A stretch of 64,000 bases of DNA, taken from NCBI GenBank assembly GCA_028280845.1, contig JANQKZ010000007.1:37212-101211 (forward strand). The letters run 5' to 3'. The notes below the pieces were generated by a model. The model worked only from the letters and a program-made list of their open reading frames with translations. It ran no database searches and had not been told where the DNA came from. How positions within the stretch are numbered: position 1 is the first letter of the stretch; each line of letters starts with the position of its first letter. A program made the translations under genes and the position numbers. Positions 26,199 to 35,812 of the stretch are shown here, one piece after another. This DNA is from Opitutales bacterium (GTDB taxonomy: Bacteria > Verrucomicrobiota > Verrucomicrobiia > Opitutales > JABSRG01).

Positions 26199-26933
26199 TC
26201 AGGAGGGTTGCCCGTAATAGGCACTCCTGCCATGTTTGCGTAAATAGTGCTTGTCGAGCAAGTGCCGGGGAAGTCGGTAACCTGGTTCGGCCAGGGAAAG
26301 GGACTTCAGGGTCATCTCCGCAATGACTTCCAGAGCAAAGGCTATCTCGACCGCCTTGGCCCCGGTTTTTCCCCAGACGAAGGGAGCGTGCCCCCGAACG
26401 AGAACGGCGTTGACCTGATCGGGATCGAGGGGCTCCAGGCACTCCACAATGACATTGCCGGTTTCCCATTCATAATGCCGGGATACTTCCTCGCGGGTCA
26501 TTTCCCGGGTTACCGGGACCTCGCCATAAAAATAATCTGCGTGGGTCGTTCCCATACAAGGGATGGCCCGTCCCGCTTGGGCAAAGGCTGTTGCGTTACG
26601 GGAGTGAGTGTGGACCACCGATCCGATATGGGGAAAAGCCTGGAACAAGCGCAGGTGGGTCGGCGTATCCGAGGAAGGCCTCAGGTCCCCCTCCACCGTG
26701 GCTGCCTTGAGATCCATGGAAAAATCGGCTTCCGGTTTGGCGTCCAGGCGAAGGATCACCATGTCTTCTGGTGTCAGGGCGGTATAATCGACACCACTGG
26801 GCTTGATTGCCATGACCCCCAGTTCCCGATCGACTACGCTGACGTTGCCAAAGGTCAGGTCTACAATTCCGTGAGCTGGCAGGGCCTTGTTTGCCTCACA
26901 GCAAGCCACACGGAGTTCCTCGTATATGCTCAT
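26199..26933 (-). CDS. araD: L-ribulose-5-phosphate 4-epimerase
   Basis: AraD converts L-ribulose 5-phosphate to D-xylulose 5-phosphate, the last step of arabinose catabolism. At 244 residues it is close to the E. coli enzyme (231). Signatures are TFGNVSVVD, the zinc ligands in VHTHSRNATAFAQAGR and RGHAPFVWG, GTTHADYFYGEVPVTR, and the C-terminal HYLRKHGRSAYYGQ. It follows araA by ten bases. The class-II aldolase fold and all metal ligands appear intact. Confidence 0.97.
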   Translation of the reverse strand: MSIYEELRVACCEANKALPAHGIVDLTFGNVSVVDRELGVMAIKPSGVDYTALTPEDMVILRLDAKPEADFSMDLKAATVEGDLRPSSDTPTHLRLFQAFPHIGSVVHTHSRNATAFAQAGRAIPCMGTTHADYFYGEVPVTREMTREEVSRHYEWETGNVIVECLEPLDPDQVNAVLVRGHAPFVWGKTGAKAVEIAFALEVIAEMTLKSLSLAEPGYRLPRHLLDKHYLRKHGRSAYYGQPS

Positions 26934-26942
26934 AGCTTAAGT

Positions 26943-28454
26943 TCAGTACCCGAGGTGATTGCCATAAACGACTTCGTTCAGCTGAAGCTCTTTTTTAAAC
27001 AACCGGAGGTTAGTGGTTTCATCAATGGGGAGATATTCAATCCCTGCTATATCGGCGAAATCTTCTAACATTTCCGCGCTCACAGTTAGACTGAATCCGG
27101 TATGGTGAGCCCCACCCGCATAAATCCAAGCCGCCAGGGCGGTTTTAAAGTCGGGCTTTGTTTCCCACAGTGCACGGGCCACTGGAAGCTTCGGCAGGGG
27201 GGCTTCAGGTTCCACGACATCACAGGTATTCACAATCATGCGATAGCGGTTACCCATATCGACTAAGGTCGCATTAAGCCCGGGCCCGGTGACCGAATCA
27301 AATACCATCCGAACCGGGTCTGCCTTTCCTCCTATTCCGAGAGGATGGATTTCTACCCTGGGTGTGCCTCGGGCAATAGAGGGACAGATTTCTAACATAT
27401 GGGCCCCCAGCACCTGATGCTTTCCGGGGTGCATATGATAGGTATAATCCTCCATAAAGGAGGTGTGCCCGTCCAACCCTTCATCCATCACCTTCATGGC
27501 ACGCACTAAGGCTGCAGTCTTCCAGTCACCTTCGGCTCCGAAGCCATATCCATCCGCCATCAGTCGCTGAACCGCAAGTCCGGGCAACTGGGTCAGCCCA
27601 TATAAATTCTCGAAAGTGGTCGTAAACCCCTGAAATCCCCCTTCAACCAGGAACGCGCGCATCCCCAACTCCTGCCGGGCTCCGACTCGCAAGGCCTCGT
27701 GCTGCGCACCGCCCGGCCTTAGGCTATCCATCAGCTCATACTGGTCACCGTATTCAGAGACCAGCGAATCTACCTCTGCATCACTGACTTCATGCACCTT
27801 GGAAACCAGATCTCCTACACCGTATCCATTCACTGAATACCCAAATCGAGCCTCAGCCGAAACCTTATCCCCTTCGGTCACGGCAACAAACCGCATATTA
27901 TCTCCAAAACGAGCATACTTTCCACCTTGCCAGTCTGCCCAGGCCAGGGCAGCTCGCATCCAGGCATCTATCCGTTCATGCACCTCGGAATCTTCCCAAT
28001 GGCCCACCACCACCTTCCGGTTTCGCCGCAGGCGAGAGTGAATGAACCCATGCTCCCGGTCCCCGTGAGCCGCCTGATTCAGGTTCATGAAATCCATATC
28101 GATTTCGCCCCAAGGCAGGTCTCGGTTAAACTGGGTGTGCAAGTGAAGCACGGGCTTGTTTAATTGCTTCAACCCGGTAATCCACATCTTCGATGGAGAA
28201 AAGGTATGACACCACGTAATGATCCCGATGCACCCCTTATGATGGTTGGCATCGAGGCAGACATCCCGAACGGTTTCGGTCGTGGTCTGAACCGGTTTAA
28301 AGGTGACGCTGACGGGAAAATTCGCCCGGGCATTGAGCCCCTCCACCAGTTTCTGAGAATTCTTCGCCACCTGCCGCAGCGCTTCCTCTCCATAGAGGTG
28401 CTGACTGCCGGTGACAAACCATACTTCGAGATTTTCCTTATTGATAAGGTTCAT
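26943..28454 (-). CDS. araA: L-arabinose isomerase
   Basis: AraA interconverts L-arabinose and L-ribulose with manganese. At 503 residues it has the standard length (about 500). Recognisable segments are [20 protein letters not shown] at the N terminus, [36 protein letters not shown] and the metal-site region [22 protein letters not shown], then HHTGFSL. An AGGA Shine-Dalgarno lies six bases before the ATG. It is second in the operon, 18 bases after araB. Confidence 0.98.
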   Translation of the reverse strand: MNLINKENLEVWFVTGSQHLYGEEALRQVAKNSQKLVEGLNARANFPVSVTFKPVQTTTETVRDVCLDANHHKGCIGIITWCHTFSPSKMWITGLKQLNKPVLHLHTQFNRDLPWGEIDMDFMNLNQAAHGDREHGFIHSRLRRNRKVVVGHWEDSEVHERIDAWMRAALAWADWQGGKYARFGDNMRFVAVTEGDKVSAEARFGYSVNGYGVGDLVSKVHEVSDAEVDSLVSEYGDQYELMDSLRPGGAQHEALRVGARQELGMRAFLVEGGFQGFTTTFENLYGLTQLPGLAVQRLMADGYGFGAEGDWKTAALVRAMKVMDEGLDGHTSFMEDYTYHMHPGKHQVLGAHMLEICPSIARGTPRVEIHPLGIGGKADPVRMVFDSVTGPGLNATLVDMGNRYRMIVNTCDVVEPEAPLPKLPVARALWETKPDFKTALAAWIYAGGAHHTGFSLTVSAEMLEDFADIAGIEYLPIDETTNLRLFKKELQLNEVVYGNHLGY

Positions 28455-28472
28455 AAAGGTTCCTGTCTAAAC

Positions 28473-30164
28473 TTAGCGAATTACCCCGTTTTTCCGGACA
28501 CCGGATTTAATCTCCAGCAGGGCCTTCATCACTGCCCCCAGATTGCCCTGGTTCACCCCGCCAAAAGCATCGTGAACGAGACGATATTGTTCAAATAACT
28601 GGTCATAAACGGCCTGTCCTTCTGGCTGTGGATGGAAGGACTCATCCTTCACTCCCGTCATAGCCGCTTGAGCGCGCTTGAAATCATCATAACCGCCCTT
28701 CTCCGAACCGGCTACCACGGCAGCGGCCACCGCCGCCCCCAGGGCGCAGGTTTGACTCGAGCGCGAGATCAACATCTCACGCCCCGTCACATCCGCGTAG
28801 ATTTGCATCAGCATCGGGTTTTTTTCCGCAATGCCTCCGGCGCACACAATACGGTTTACCGGGATTCCATACTCCTCCAGACGTTCCAGGATCATACGGG
28901 CTCCAAAGGCCGTCGCTTCAATCAAGGCGCGGTAGATCTCGGCCTGAGTCGTGTGTAGGGTGGTTCCAATCAGGACCCCGCTCAAAAGGGGATCCACCAG
29001 GATCGTGCGGTTTCCGTTATTCCAGTCGAGAGCAAGGAGCCCACTTTCCCCTGGTTTGAGTTGAGACGCTTCCTCCGTTAAAGCCTCATGTGTCGACGCG
29101 TCACCCTTGCAGACATGTTTGACAAACCAGGCAAAGATATCTCCCACCGCCGACTGCCCGGCTTCAATTCCATAATAACCGGGCAGGATAGCCCCCTTCA
29201 CGATACCACAAATTCCTGGCACATCCGCAACCGCTTTGCTCGCAGAGACGACCCCACAATCACAAGTCGAGGTGCCAATCACCTTTACGAGTGTCCCTTC
29301 GTCCACTCCTGCACCAATCGCGCCGTAGTGCACATCAAATTCGCCGATTGCAACCGGGATACCCGCCTTGAGGCCGAGCTGAGTGGCCCAGCTCTCTGAC
29401 AGCATCCCAGCCGGTGTGCTCGCATCATAGGCCTTATCATACAGCCGGTCGACCAGATCTGCCAGCTTTGGATCGAGCATAGCGAGAAACTCCTTATCCG
29501 GTAGCCCATTCCAATCCTCTGCGTAAAGGGCTTTATGCCCGGCAGCACAAACGCCACGTTTCACCGCTTTCGGATCCCTTTCTCCGACCAGCAAGGCCGG
29601 CACCCAGTCCGCCAGTTCTACCCAGCTATAGGCCGCATCAAAGACGGCCGGATCAACATGTAAACAATGCCAAAGCTTTGACCAGAACCACTCGGAGGAG
29701 TAGGTGTTCCCACATTTGGCTACATACTCCGGTCGATGCTTCCGCGCCAGGTCTGTTATCCGGGACGCCTCCTCTACCGCAGTGTGATCTTTCCATAGCC
29801 AACATTGAGCATTCAGGTTGCCTTCCCATTCAGGTTGCAGCGCCAAGGCCTCATTTTCCGCATTCACCGGGATGGGACTCGACCCAGTCGCATCGACACC
29901 GATCCCAATCACCAGGTCGGCCGAAAACGTCGGATCCTTCCGAGCGGATTCGGCCAGGGCCGCCTTGGTCGCCTCCTCCAGCCCAACAATATAATCACCC
30001 GGGTGCTGCCGGGCCAGGTTGTGGTCTGCGGGATCCAGTAAGATCCCCTGGTCGCCGCTGGGATAGTTGAAGACAGATGTACCAAGTTCCGCTCCATCAG
30101 AGCATCTTACGATGATTGCACGGACCGAATTTGAACCATAGTCGAGGCCGATTGTATAGGACAT
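28473..30164 (-). CDS. araB: L-ribulokinase
   Basis: AraB phosphorylates L-ribulose at C5 with ATP. It is an FGGY-family kinase of about 563 residues. Signatures are TIGLDYGSNSVRAIIV (phosphate-binding loop), GIGVDATGSSPIPVN, VAIGEFDVHYGAIGAG, VIGTSTCDCGV and IVCAGGIAEKNPMLMQIYADV in the second ATPase lobe. ATG 30164 is preferred over 30224 because the extra 20 residues precede the conserved first strand and run into the promoter region. It is the first gene of the ara operon, divergent from a LacI-family regulator. A 12-base dyad lies 32 bases upstream of its start. Confidence 0.97.
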   Translation of the reverse strand: MSYTIGLDYGSNSVRAIIVRCSDGAELGTSVFNYPSGDQGILLDPADHNLARQHPGDYIVGLEEATKAALAESARKDPTFSADLVIGIGVDATGSSPIPVNAENEALALQPEWEGNLNAQCWLWKDHTAVEEASRITDLARKHRPEYVAKCGNTYSSEWFWSKLWHCLHVDPAVFDAAYSWVELADWVPALLVGERDPKAVKRGVCAAGHKALYAEDWNGLPDKEFLAMLDPKLADLVDRLYDKAYDASTPAGMLSESWATQLGLKAGIPVAIGEFDVHYGAIGAGVDEGTLVKVIGTSTCDCGVVSASKAVADVPGICGIVKGAILPGYYGIEAGQSAVGDIFAWFVKHVCKGDASTHEALTEEASQLKPGESGLLALDWNNGNRTILVDPLLSGVLIGTTLHTTQAEIYRALIEATAFGARMILERLEEYGIPVNRIVCAGGIAEKNPMLMQIYADVTGREMLISRSSQTCALGAAVAAAVVAGSEKGGYDDFKRAQAAMTGVKDESFHPQPEGQAVYDQLFEQYRLVHDAFGGVNQGNLGAVMKALLEIKSGVRKNGVIR

Positions 30165-30196
30165 AGGGGGTAGATTTTCGTGGATTACAACCTCTT

Positions 30197-30208
30197 CGAG
30201 TAAACTCG
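30197..30208. promoter_or_regulatory. Candidate LacI-family operator 1
   Basis: CGAGTAAACTCG is a dyad with perfect five-base arms (CGAGT/ACTCG) around a two-base centre. It lies between araB and the divergent LacI-family gene, 32 bases upstream of the araB ATG. Its core AGTAAACTC recurs at 30246-30254. Location and symmetry fit a repressor site covering the araB transcription start. Confidence 0.5.
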
Positions 30209-30240
30209 TTGGGCCTCCGTTCACTAAAGCTTGCCTATAC

Positions 30241-30268
30241 TTGACAGTAAACTCTATTTTTCTATAAA
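30241..30268 (+). promoter_or_regulatory. Sigma-70-type promoter for the LacI-family regulator
   Basis: A perfect TTGACA (30241-30246) stands 16 bases before TATAAA (30263-30268), about 30 bases upstream of the regulator's ATG at 30298. The second AGTAAACTC site falls in the spacer, so the regulator may repress its own gene. A further half-site, GTAAAC, lies at 30276-30281 just after the -10. Confidence 0.6.
30244..30255. promoter_or_regulatory. Candidate LacI-family operator 2
   Basis: ACAGTAAACTCT shares the nine-base core AGTAAACTC with operator 1, 47 bases away (about 4.5 helical turns). It overlaps the end of the -35 box and the spacer of the regulator's promoter. The arms are less symmetric than in operator 1 (ACAGT/ACTCT). 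Confidence 0.45.
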
Positions 30269-30297
30269 CATTACGGTAAACACCCCAACGAAGTACT

Positions 30298-31395
30298 ATG
30301 CCCCGAGTTACCCTTCGCGATATCGCCCAGCAGGTCGGATATTCTAAAAATACCGTGTCCCTGGCTCTCCGTGGCGATCCACAAATTCCGGAGAAAACGC
30401 GCGAAAAGATTCGCTCGACCGCACACGATATGGGCTACAAACCCAATCCCGTCGTGTCTCAGTTGATGGCCGAGTTGCGAGCTAGCCAGACCCCTCGTTT
30501 TCAAGCCAAGTTGGCCCTGGTCAATGCAAACCTGGACCCGAAGGCGTTTAGGGAACACCCCACCATTCCGCCTTACGTAGAAGGCTGCGAACGCCGCGCC
30601 GCCAAGTTGGGCTACAGCTTTGACAAGTTTTGGCTCCATGACCCCAACCTCACAGCCGACCGCTGGATACGCATCATGCGGACCCGGAATATCAAGGGAG
30701 TCATCCTCGTCGGGCTGATGGACCAGAATCACTTGCCGGAACATTTGGCCAAAGTCTGGGAACACTTTCCAGCTGTCGTCACCGGAGTCCGCACCCGGAA
30801 GCCCACCCTTCCCTTTTGTTGCGTGGACCATTTTAACCTGTCTCTCGCTGCCTTTGAAAAAGCGATGGAATTGGGCTACAAGCGACCTGCCCTCATCATG
30901 GACGATGTGATTGATCGCCTGGTTGACCGTCGATTTTCCGCGGGATTCCTCATTGGGCAAGACACCCTCCCGGAAAACCAACACGTCCCGCCGTTCATGC
31001 AAATGAACCAGGCCCGCCAGGATCCGAAACTATTTCATGATTGGTTCTGGAAGGAGAAACCTGACGTGATGTTTACCCTCTACAATACGGTCTTCAAGTG
31101 GCTCGAAGCGATCGAGGTGAAGGTGCCCGAAGATGTCGGCATCATTCAGCTCGAGTGGAGAGCCCAACGGCCAGACGTCGCCGGGCTTCACCAGCATAAC
31201 GATATGACGGGTGAAGCCGCGGTGGACATGATCATCGGGCGTATCCACAATAACGAGCATGGGGTGCCCGATTATCCCCGAGCCTCCATGGTCGGGGTTT
31301 CCTGGATCGACGGCCAAACCGTTCGTAAACAAAGTACCAGGCGCAAAAAATCCGCCGCTCAGAAAGCCCGTCGAAAAATGGCGAACGCCAAATAG
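30298..31395 (+). CDS. LacI-family transcriptional regulator of the arabinose operon
   Basis: A 365-residue regulator. The N-terminal helix-turn-helix is VTLRDIAQQVGYSKNTVSLALRG (residues 3-25), followed by the hinge ending NPVVSQLMAELR. A periplasmic-binding-protein-like effector domain follows (residues about 65-345), including IKGVILVGLM and EDVGIIQLEW. A lysine-rich tail ends the protein. It is divergent from araB with two similar dyads between them. Control of the ara operon in response to arabinose or an intermediate is therefore likely but inferred. It could also regulate the sulfatase genes downstream on its own strand, 200 bases away. Confidence 0.92.
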   Translation: MPRVTLRDIAQQVGYSKNTVSLALRGDPQIPEKTREKIRSTAHDMGYKPNPVVSQLMAELRASQTPRFQAKLALVNANLDPKAFREHPTIPPYVEGCERRAAKLGYSFDKFWLHDPNLTADRWIRIMRTRNIKGVILVGLMDQNHLPEHLAKVWEHFPAVVTGVRTRKPTLPFCCVDHFNLSLAAFEKAMELGYKRPALIMDDVIDRLVDRRFSAGFLIGQDTLPENQHVPPFMQMNQARQDPKLFHDWFWKEKPDVMFTLYNTVFKWLEAIEVKVPEDVGIIQLEWRAQRPDVAGLHQHNDMTGEAAVDMIIGRIHNNEHGVPDYPRASMVGVSWIDGQTVRKQSTRRKKSAAQKARRKMANAK

Positions 31396-31598
31396 ATGTG
31401 GACGCATCAGGAGTCGCTCGGCTCTTTCCCATCCTCCTGTCCTTCTCCCCTTCGCAGGGAAGTCATCTTACTGAACCCATATCTCAAATTAAGGACTGTA
31501 AAGTAACCCCAATGTTCGCAGCCCCGGGGTCTCGCCTATGCTGGTCTTACCCCTTCGGCTAATATCGGCTGCGATCCATCCTGCCCGCCACTTTTTTC

Positions 31599-32957
31599 AT
31601 GAGCAAACAACCTAATGTCATTGTCTTTTTTACGGACCAGCAACGCTGGGACACATCAGGCCTCCACGGCAATCCGCTCAACTTAATGCCAAACTTTGAT
31701 CGATTGGCATCCTACAATACACATATCGATGCAGCCATCACATGCCAGCCCGTATGTGGACCCGCACGTTCCTGCCTCCAGACCGGGCTCTACGCCACCC
31801 AGACCGGGGTAACTTGGAACTTCATTACCCTTGACCCCAAGCTGAAAACCTTAGCCCACTACTTTAACGAAGCCGGCTATCATACGAGCTATATCGGTAA
31901 ATGGCATCTTGCCGACCGAAACACCGACGGTCCCGTTGCCCAAGAGGAGCGTGGCGGATACCAGGAATGGCTGGCTTCTAATCTGCTCGAGTTCGTGTCC
32001 GATGCCTACGATACAGTCCTTTACAACAATGACAATGAGCAGGTGCGCCTTCCCGGGTACCGGGTCGACGCCATGACGGATGCGGCAATCCGCAACATCG
32101 ATGCCATGGCGAAGGATGAAAAGCCATTCTTTCAATTCCTATCCTATCTGGAACCTCACCACCAGAATCATATCGATGACTATCCGCCACCGGACGGTTA
32201 TCGTGAGCCCTATACCGGGAAATGGATCCCGCCCGATCTACAGACCCTGGGGGGCAGCTCCGGTCAACACCTCGGCGGATATTATGGGATGGTCAAGCGA
32301 CTCGACGAAGCCCTCGGCCGCATCCTGGATGCCCTGAAAAGCTTAGGGATTCTGGACAATACCATCATCCTGTTTACCAGCGACCATGGGTGCCATTTCA
32401 AAACGAGAAACGCAGAATACAAGCGGTCCTGCCATGAGGCTTCTGTGCGCGTGCCCACCGCCTTCGCGGGGCCGGGGTTTCAGGGCGGGGGTCGCCGCCG
32501 CGAGGTCACCTCCCTGGTCGACCTCGTTGCGACGCTCTTGGATTCCGCCGGTATCGAAGTTCCGGATACATTACCCGGACGATCCCTCATGCCTCGTCTC
32601 CGTGGAGAATCGGCTGAGTGGGAGAATCTCGCTTTTATTCAAATCAGTGAGTCTCAAGTGGCTCGAGCTATTCGAACTTCCCGCTGGAAGTATTCGGTTG
32701 TAGCTCCCGGCATAGGTGGAAAAGAAGCCCCTGGTTCCGATCACTATGTTGAAGAATTTCTTTACGACCTGGAGACCGATCCTTACGAACTCCAGAACTT
32801 GATTGAGCATGAGTCCCATGCTGCAGTCGCAGATCACCTGAAAGAACGCCTCTGCAAGGCGATGGAATCTGCCGGAGAAACCCGTCCCGTTGTCGACAGT
32901 TTACCCAGAACGATTCCCTCGCAGCGTATCGTGGCCAAACACGAAATGCTTCAATAA
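31599..32957 (+). CDS. Sulfatase (type I, cytoplasmic)
   Basis: A 452-residue alkaline-phosphatase-fold sulfatase. The metal ligands at the N terminus are FFTDQQRWD. The nucleophile motif is CGPARSCLQTG with Cys53, fitting CxPxR, to be converted to formylglycine. HIGKWHL-type YIGKWHLADR follows, then the metal site ILFTSDHGCHF. There is no signal peptide, so it should act in the cytoplasm on imported sulfated sugars. The permease gene starts two bases after its stop. A radical SAM maturase at 43100 could activate it. The substrate is unknown. Confidence 0.93.
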   Translation: MSKQPNVIVFFTDQQRWDTSGLHGNPLNLMPNFDRLASYNTHIDAAITCQPVCGPARSCLQTGLYATQTGVTWNFITLDPKLKTLAHYFNEAGYHTSYIGKWHLADRNTDGPVAQEERGGYQEWLASNLLEFVSDAYDTVLYNNDNEQVRLPGYRVDAMTDAAIRNIDAMAKDEKPFFQFLSYLEPHHQNHIDDYPPPDGYREPYTGKWIPPDLQTLGGSSGQHLGGYYGMVKRLDEALGRILDALKSLGILDNTIILFTSDHGCHFKTRNAEYKRSCHEASVRVPTAFAGPGFQGGGRRREVTSLVDLVATLLDSAGIEVPDTLPGRSLMPRLRGESAEWENLAFIQISESQVARAIRTSRWKYSVVAPGIGGKEAPGSDHYVEEFLYDLETDPYELQNLIEHESHAAVADHLKERLCKAMESAGETRPVVDSLPRTIPSQRIVAKHEMLQ

Positions 32958-32959
32958 GC

Positions 32960-34213
32960 ATGGCTGGTTCTCGTAAACTCGAGCAGCCTGCCACGACCAA
33001 GGATGCACCGCTCTGGTTACTGCTTATATTTTGCAGCATTTGGACCGGTCTGGTGATTACCGAAGCCATTTCCAACAATGTGCTTCCACTCACGATTCGG
33101 GATAAGTTTAACCTCGATCCGAAGTGGATCGGATTAATCCTTGCCATCAACCCGGCCTTTGGCTTTATCGCTCAACCGGTTGTCGGAATCCTCAGCGACC
33201 GTATCTGGACTCCCGTGGGCCGCAGGGCCTTTTTCCTCATCACCGGGGCTCCTATTGTCGCCCTCTGCCTGGTCCTGGTGCCGGAGTCTGTCTTCCTCTG
33301 GCAACTGGTTACCCTCGTCATCGTCTATCAGTTTTTTCAGGACGTGCTTTGGGGGTCTGATCACCCACTCATGGCCGATTTGCTCCCCCCCCACCAGCGG
33401 ACCCTGGTTCAGGGGATGATTTTGACCACCGGTCAATTGGCCTCTTTCCTTTTCCTCCGCTTTGCCATGGCCAACCTCGAGATGCACCATCTCTACTGGG
33501 TGGCTGCTGCCCTGCAGGTCTTTCTCGTGGCCGGAGCTGCCTTTTTTCTGAACGAAAAACCTGTTGTTAGAAAAGAACGTCCAAAGCTGACCGCCAAACG
33601 TTACATTCTCGATGTCCTGGGTGACCCTTCCCTCAGTCGCTTTGCCGGGCTCTACTTTTTTCACATGGTGTTTTTGCAGATCATTCAGGGGTGGATCGCG
33701 CTTTATGCCGTAACCAATATTTTACTCACCCGGCAGGACTTTGGGAAGGCATGGAGTATCCAGTCCCTCATTCCGCTGTTCCTCGCCATCATCACCGGAC
33801 ACGTCATAGAGCGCTATACCTCTAAACAATGGTCTCTTATTTTTGGCTATACGATGCTCATGATCACTTGCGTCTATGGGTACTTTTCCAGCACGCTCTG
33901 GGACCTCTCGATCATCGCTGTGATGTGGGGTGTCGGCAACATGGTAGTCAACGTCGCGCTTAAACCCTTCACTACCGAATATATCCCCAGCGATATTATT
34001 GGGCAGGTCACCGGGGCCTTGAATATCTTTTTCGCAATTGGCCGCACTGCCGCTCTGGCTGGTGGCGGCATCCTTATCAGCATCATGGGGGGAGCAGACA
34101 ACTACCGGCCCATCTGGATTCTTGGCCTGATCTTCGGAGCCATCACCATTGCCTTTTGCGTTACACTTCCGGATCTCCGCTTCCAGGAAAGAAAACAAGC
34201 CAAATCGGCCTAA
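32960..34213 (+). CDS. MFS/GPH-like sugar transporter
   Basis: A 417-residue protein with 12 hydrophobic helices. QPVVGILSDRIWTPVGRRAFF is the loop-2 motif with the GPH/SLC45-type DR.W..GRR pattern. Later segments include MADLLPPHQRTLVQGM and FTTEYIPSDIIGQVTG. Homologues carry disaccharides or oligosaccharides with protons or sodium. It follows the sulfatase gene by two bases, so the pair probably imports and then desulfates a saccharide. Confidence 0.88.
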   Translation: MAGSRKLEQPATTKDAPLWLLLIFCSIWTGLVITEAISNNVLPLTIRDKFNLDPKWIGLILAINPAFGFIAQPVVGILSDRIWTPVGRRAFFLITGAPIVALCLVLVPESVFLWQLVTLVIVYQFFQDVLWGSDHPLMADLLPPHQRTLVQGMILTTGQLASFLFLRFAMANLEMHHLYWVAAALQVFLVAGAAFFLNEKPVVRKERPKLTAKRYILDVLGDPSLSRFAGLYFFHMVFLQIIQGWIALYAVTNILLTRQDFGKAWSIQSLIPLFLAIITGHVIERYTSKQWSLIFGYTMLMITCVYGYFSSTLWDLSIIAVMWGVGNMVVNVALKPFTTEYIPSDIIGQVTGALNIFFAIGRTAALAGGGILISIMGGADNYRPIWILGLIFGAITIAFCVTLPDLRFQERKQAKSA

Positions 34214-34232
34214 CCCTCACCCCCAACACCCC

Positions 34233-35780
34233 ATGAAACCCAAAGCTGCCTGGCTTACCTGCTGGATACTCACCGCAACCCTGGCCGCATCCAGCTTGGT
34301 CATCTCCGGCCAAACAACGGCCAGAAAAGAAAACCAACCCATCCCCGACCTCGGCAATGGTTACTATCGAAATCCGATCATTCCAGGTGACTATGCGGAC
34401 CCCTCTGTCATCCGGGTTGGAGAAGACTATTACATGACCCATAGTAACGGTGGGGGCGGGTTGCCCAATATGCATGTCTGGCATTCCCGTGACCTCGTTA
34501 ACTGGCGCGTCATTTCCCAGGTTCACCGCCATGGCTTAGCCAGCCAATGGGCTCCCGATATTGTATACCACGAGGGAAAATACTATATCTACACCACCTT
34601 GGTCGATCGTAGTCGAAACAATAGGGGCTTCGAGAATGTTGTTTTCGTAGCTGACGACCCAGCCGGCCCCTGGAGCCAGCCCATCGTCCTTGGTCTTTAC
34701 GGGTATATTGATCCCGGACACATCGTCGATCAAGAGGGCACCCGATGGCTCTACATGTCCAAGGGAACAGTGGTTCAGTTGTCCGAAGATGGAACTGCGG
34801 TGATCGGCGAACCTGAAAAAGTCTATGATGGCTGGGAATACCCGGACGATTGGGTCGTCGAGTGCTTTTGCCTTGAGAGTCCGAAACTTTTTTTCAAAGA
34901 CGGGTGGTATTATATGATCAGTGCCCAGGGCGGCACAGTCGGGCCATCTACCAGCCATATGATCGTGGCGGCCCGCTCCCGTCAGGTGAAAGGTCCCTGG
35001 GAAAACAGCCCATATAACCCGATGCTCCGCACCCTGTCTCGCGACCAGACCTGGTGGTCCGTCGGGCATGGAACCCTCATCCCTGACATCGCCGGCGATT
35101 GGTGGTGTGTCTACCATGGCATCCTCAATGGTTATCGTTCCATCGGGAGACAAACCCTGCTATCCCCGGTAAGATGGACTGCCGACGGATGGCCTGTCAT
35201 TGAGAATTGGGATGTTTCCGGTGTCTTCCCCAAACCAGCCGGTAATCCCATTGAACCCGGTATGGCCATGTCCGATACCTTCACCTCCCCTTCTCTCGGT
35301 CCACAATGGTATTACTTCGCCCAGGATCCAGATCCCTCTGCCTATCAACCCGGAGGAGGTCAACTGAAGATTCAGGCCCGGGGAGACGAGCTGATGGACG
35401 GCGCCACTCTCTTTGTCAAACCGACAAACCTTGCTTATGAAGCTACCGTTGAACTCCAGGTGCCGCCCGGAGCCGAGGGAGCCCTTCTACTTCATACCGG
35501 TCCCAACAGCGGTGGAATCAGTGTCAAGGACGGCAAGGCCTATGTCCATTGGCGGAACCGGTCCTTCGAAATGGGAGAAGTCCCCGGCAATACCGCCCTG
35601 CTTCGCGTGCGCAATGACCACCACGACGGTTCCTACGCCTTCAGCATCGACCAGGGCCTGACCTGGATCCCCGCAGACCGCGCCACCCACTTCGAAAACA
35701 CTAGAACCCGCATTGCCCTCGTCGCCTCCGGCTCCGGAGAAGTCACCTTCCGCCATTTCCGTTATCACGGCCTCGAGTAA
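34233..35780 (+). CDS. Exported GH43-family glycoside hydrolase
   Basis: About 515 residues with a signal peptide (AAWLTCWILTATLAASSLVISG). The N-terminal five-bladed propeller has the GH43 catalytic landmarks: the base in YADPSVIRVGEDYYMTHS, the pKa modulator region WAPDIVYHEGKYYIY and the acid in CLESPKLFFKDGWYYM, plus GHGTLI. The C-terminal 200 residues are a beta-sandwich of the GH43_C2 type. Activities in the family are beta-xylosidase, alpha-L-arabinofuranosidase and arabinanase, which would feed pentoses to the arabinose operon. The start at 34233 begins the signal peptide; the longer frame overlaps the transporter gene. Confidence 0.92.
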   Translation: MKPKAAWLTCWILTATLAASSLVISGQTTARKENQPIPDLGNGYYRNPIIPGDYADPSVIRVGEDYYMTHSNGGGGLPNMHVWHSRDLVNWRVISQVHRHGLASQWAPDIVYHEGKYYIYTTLVDRSRNNRGFENVVFVADDPAGPWSQPIVLGLYGYIDPGHIVDQEGTRWLYMSKGTVVQLSEDGTAVIGEPEKVYDGWEYPDDWVVECFCLESPKLFFKDGWYYMISAQGGTVGPSTSHMIVAARSRQVKGPWENSPYNPMLRTLSRDQTWWSVGHGTLIPDIAGDWWCVYHGILNGYRSIGRQTLLSPVRWTADGWPVIENWDVSGVFPKPAGNPIEPGMAMSDTFTSPSLGPQWYYFAQDPDPSAYQPGGGQLKIQARGDELMDGATLFVKPTNLAYEATVELQVPPGAEGALLLHTGPNSGGISVKDGKAYVHWRNRSFEMGEVPGNTALLRVRNDHHDGSYAFSIDQGLTWIPADRATHFENTRTRIALVASGSGEVTFRHFRYHGLE

Positions 35781-35812
35781 TCCCCTCCTCCTGCCCTTTC
35801 CCCCATGCTCCA

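Noticed and set aside
26247..27068. 273-codon frame on the plus strand
   Set aside because: Antisense to araD and the end of araA, both certain genes; no recognisable domain.
30271..31002. 243-codon frame on the minus strand
   Set aside because: Antisense to the LacI-family regulator, whose helix-turn-helix is clear.
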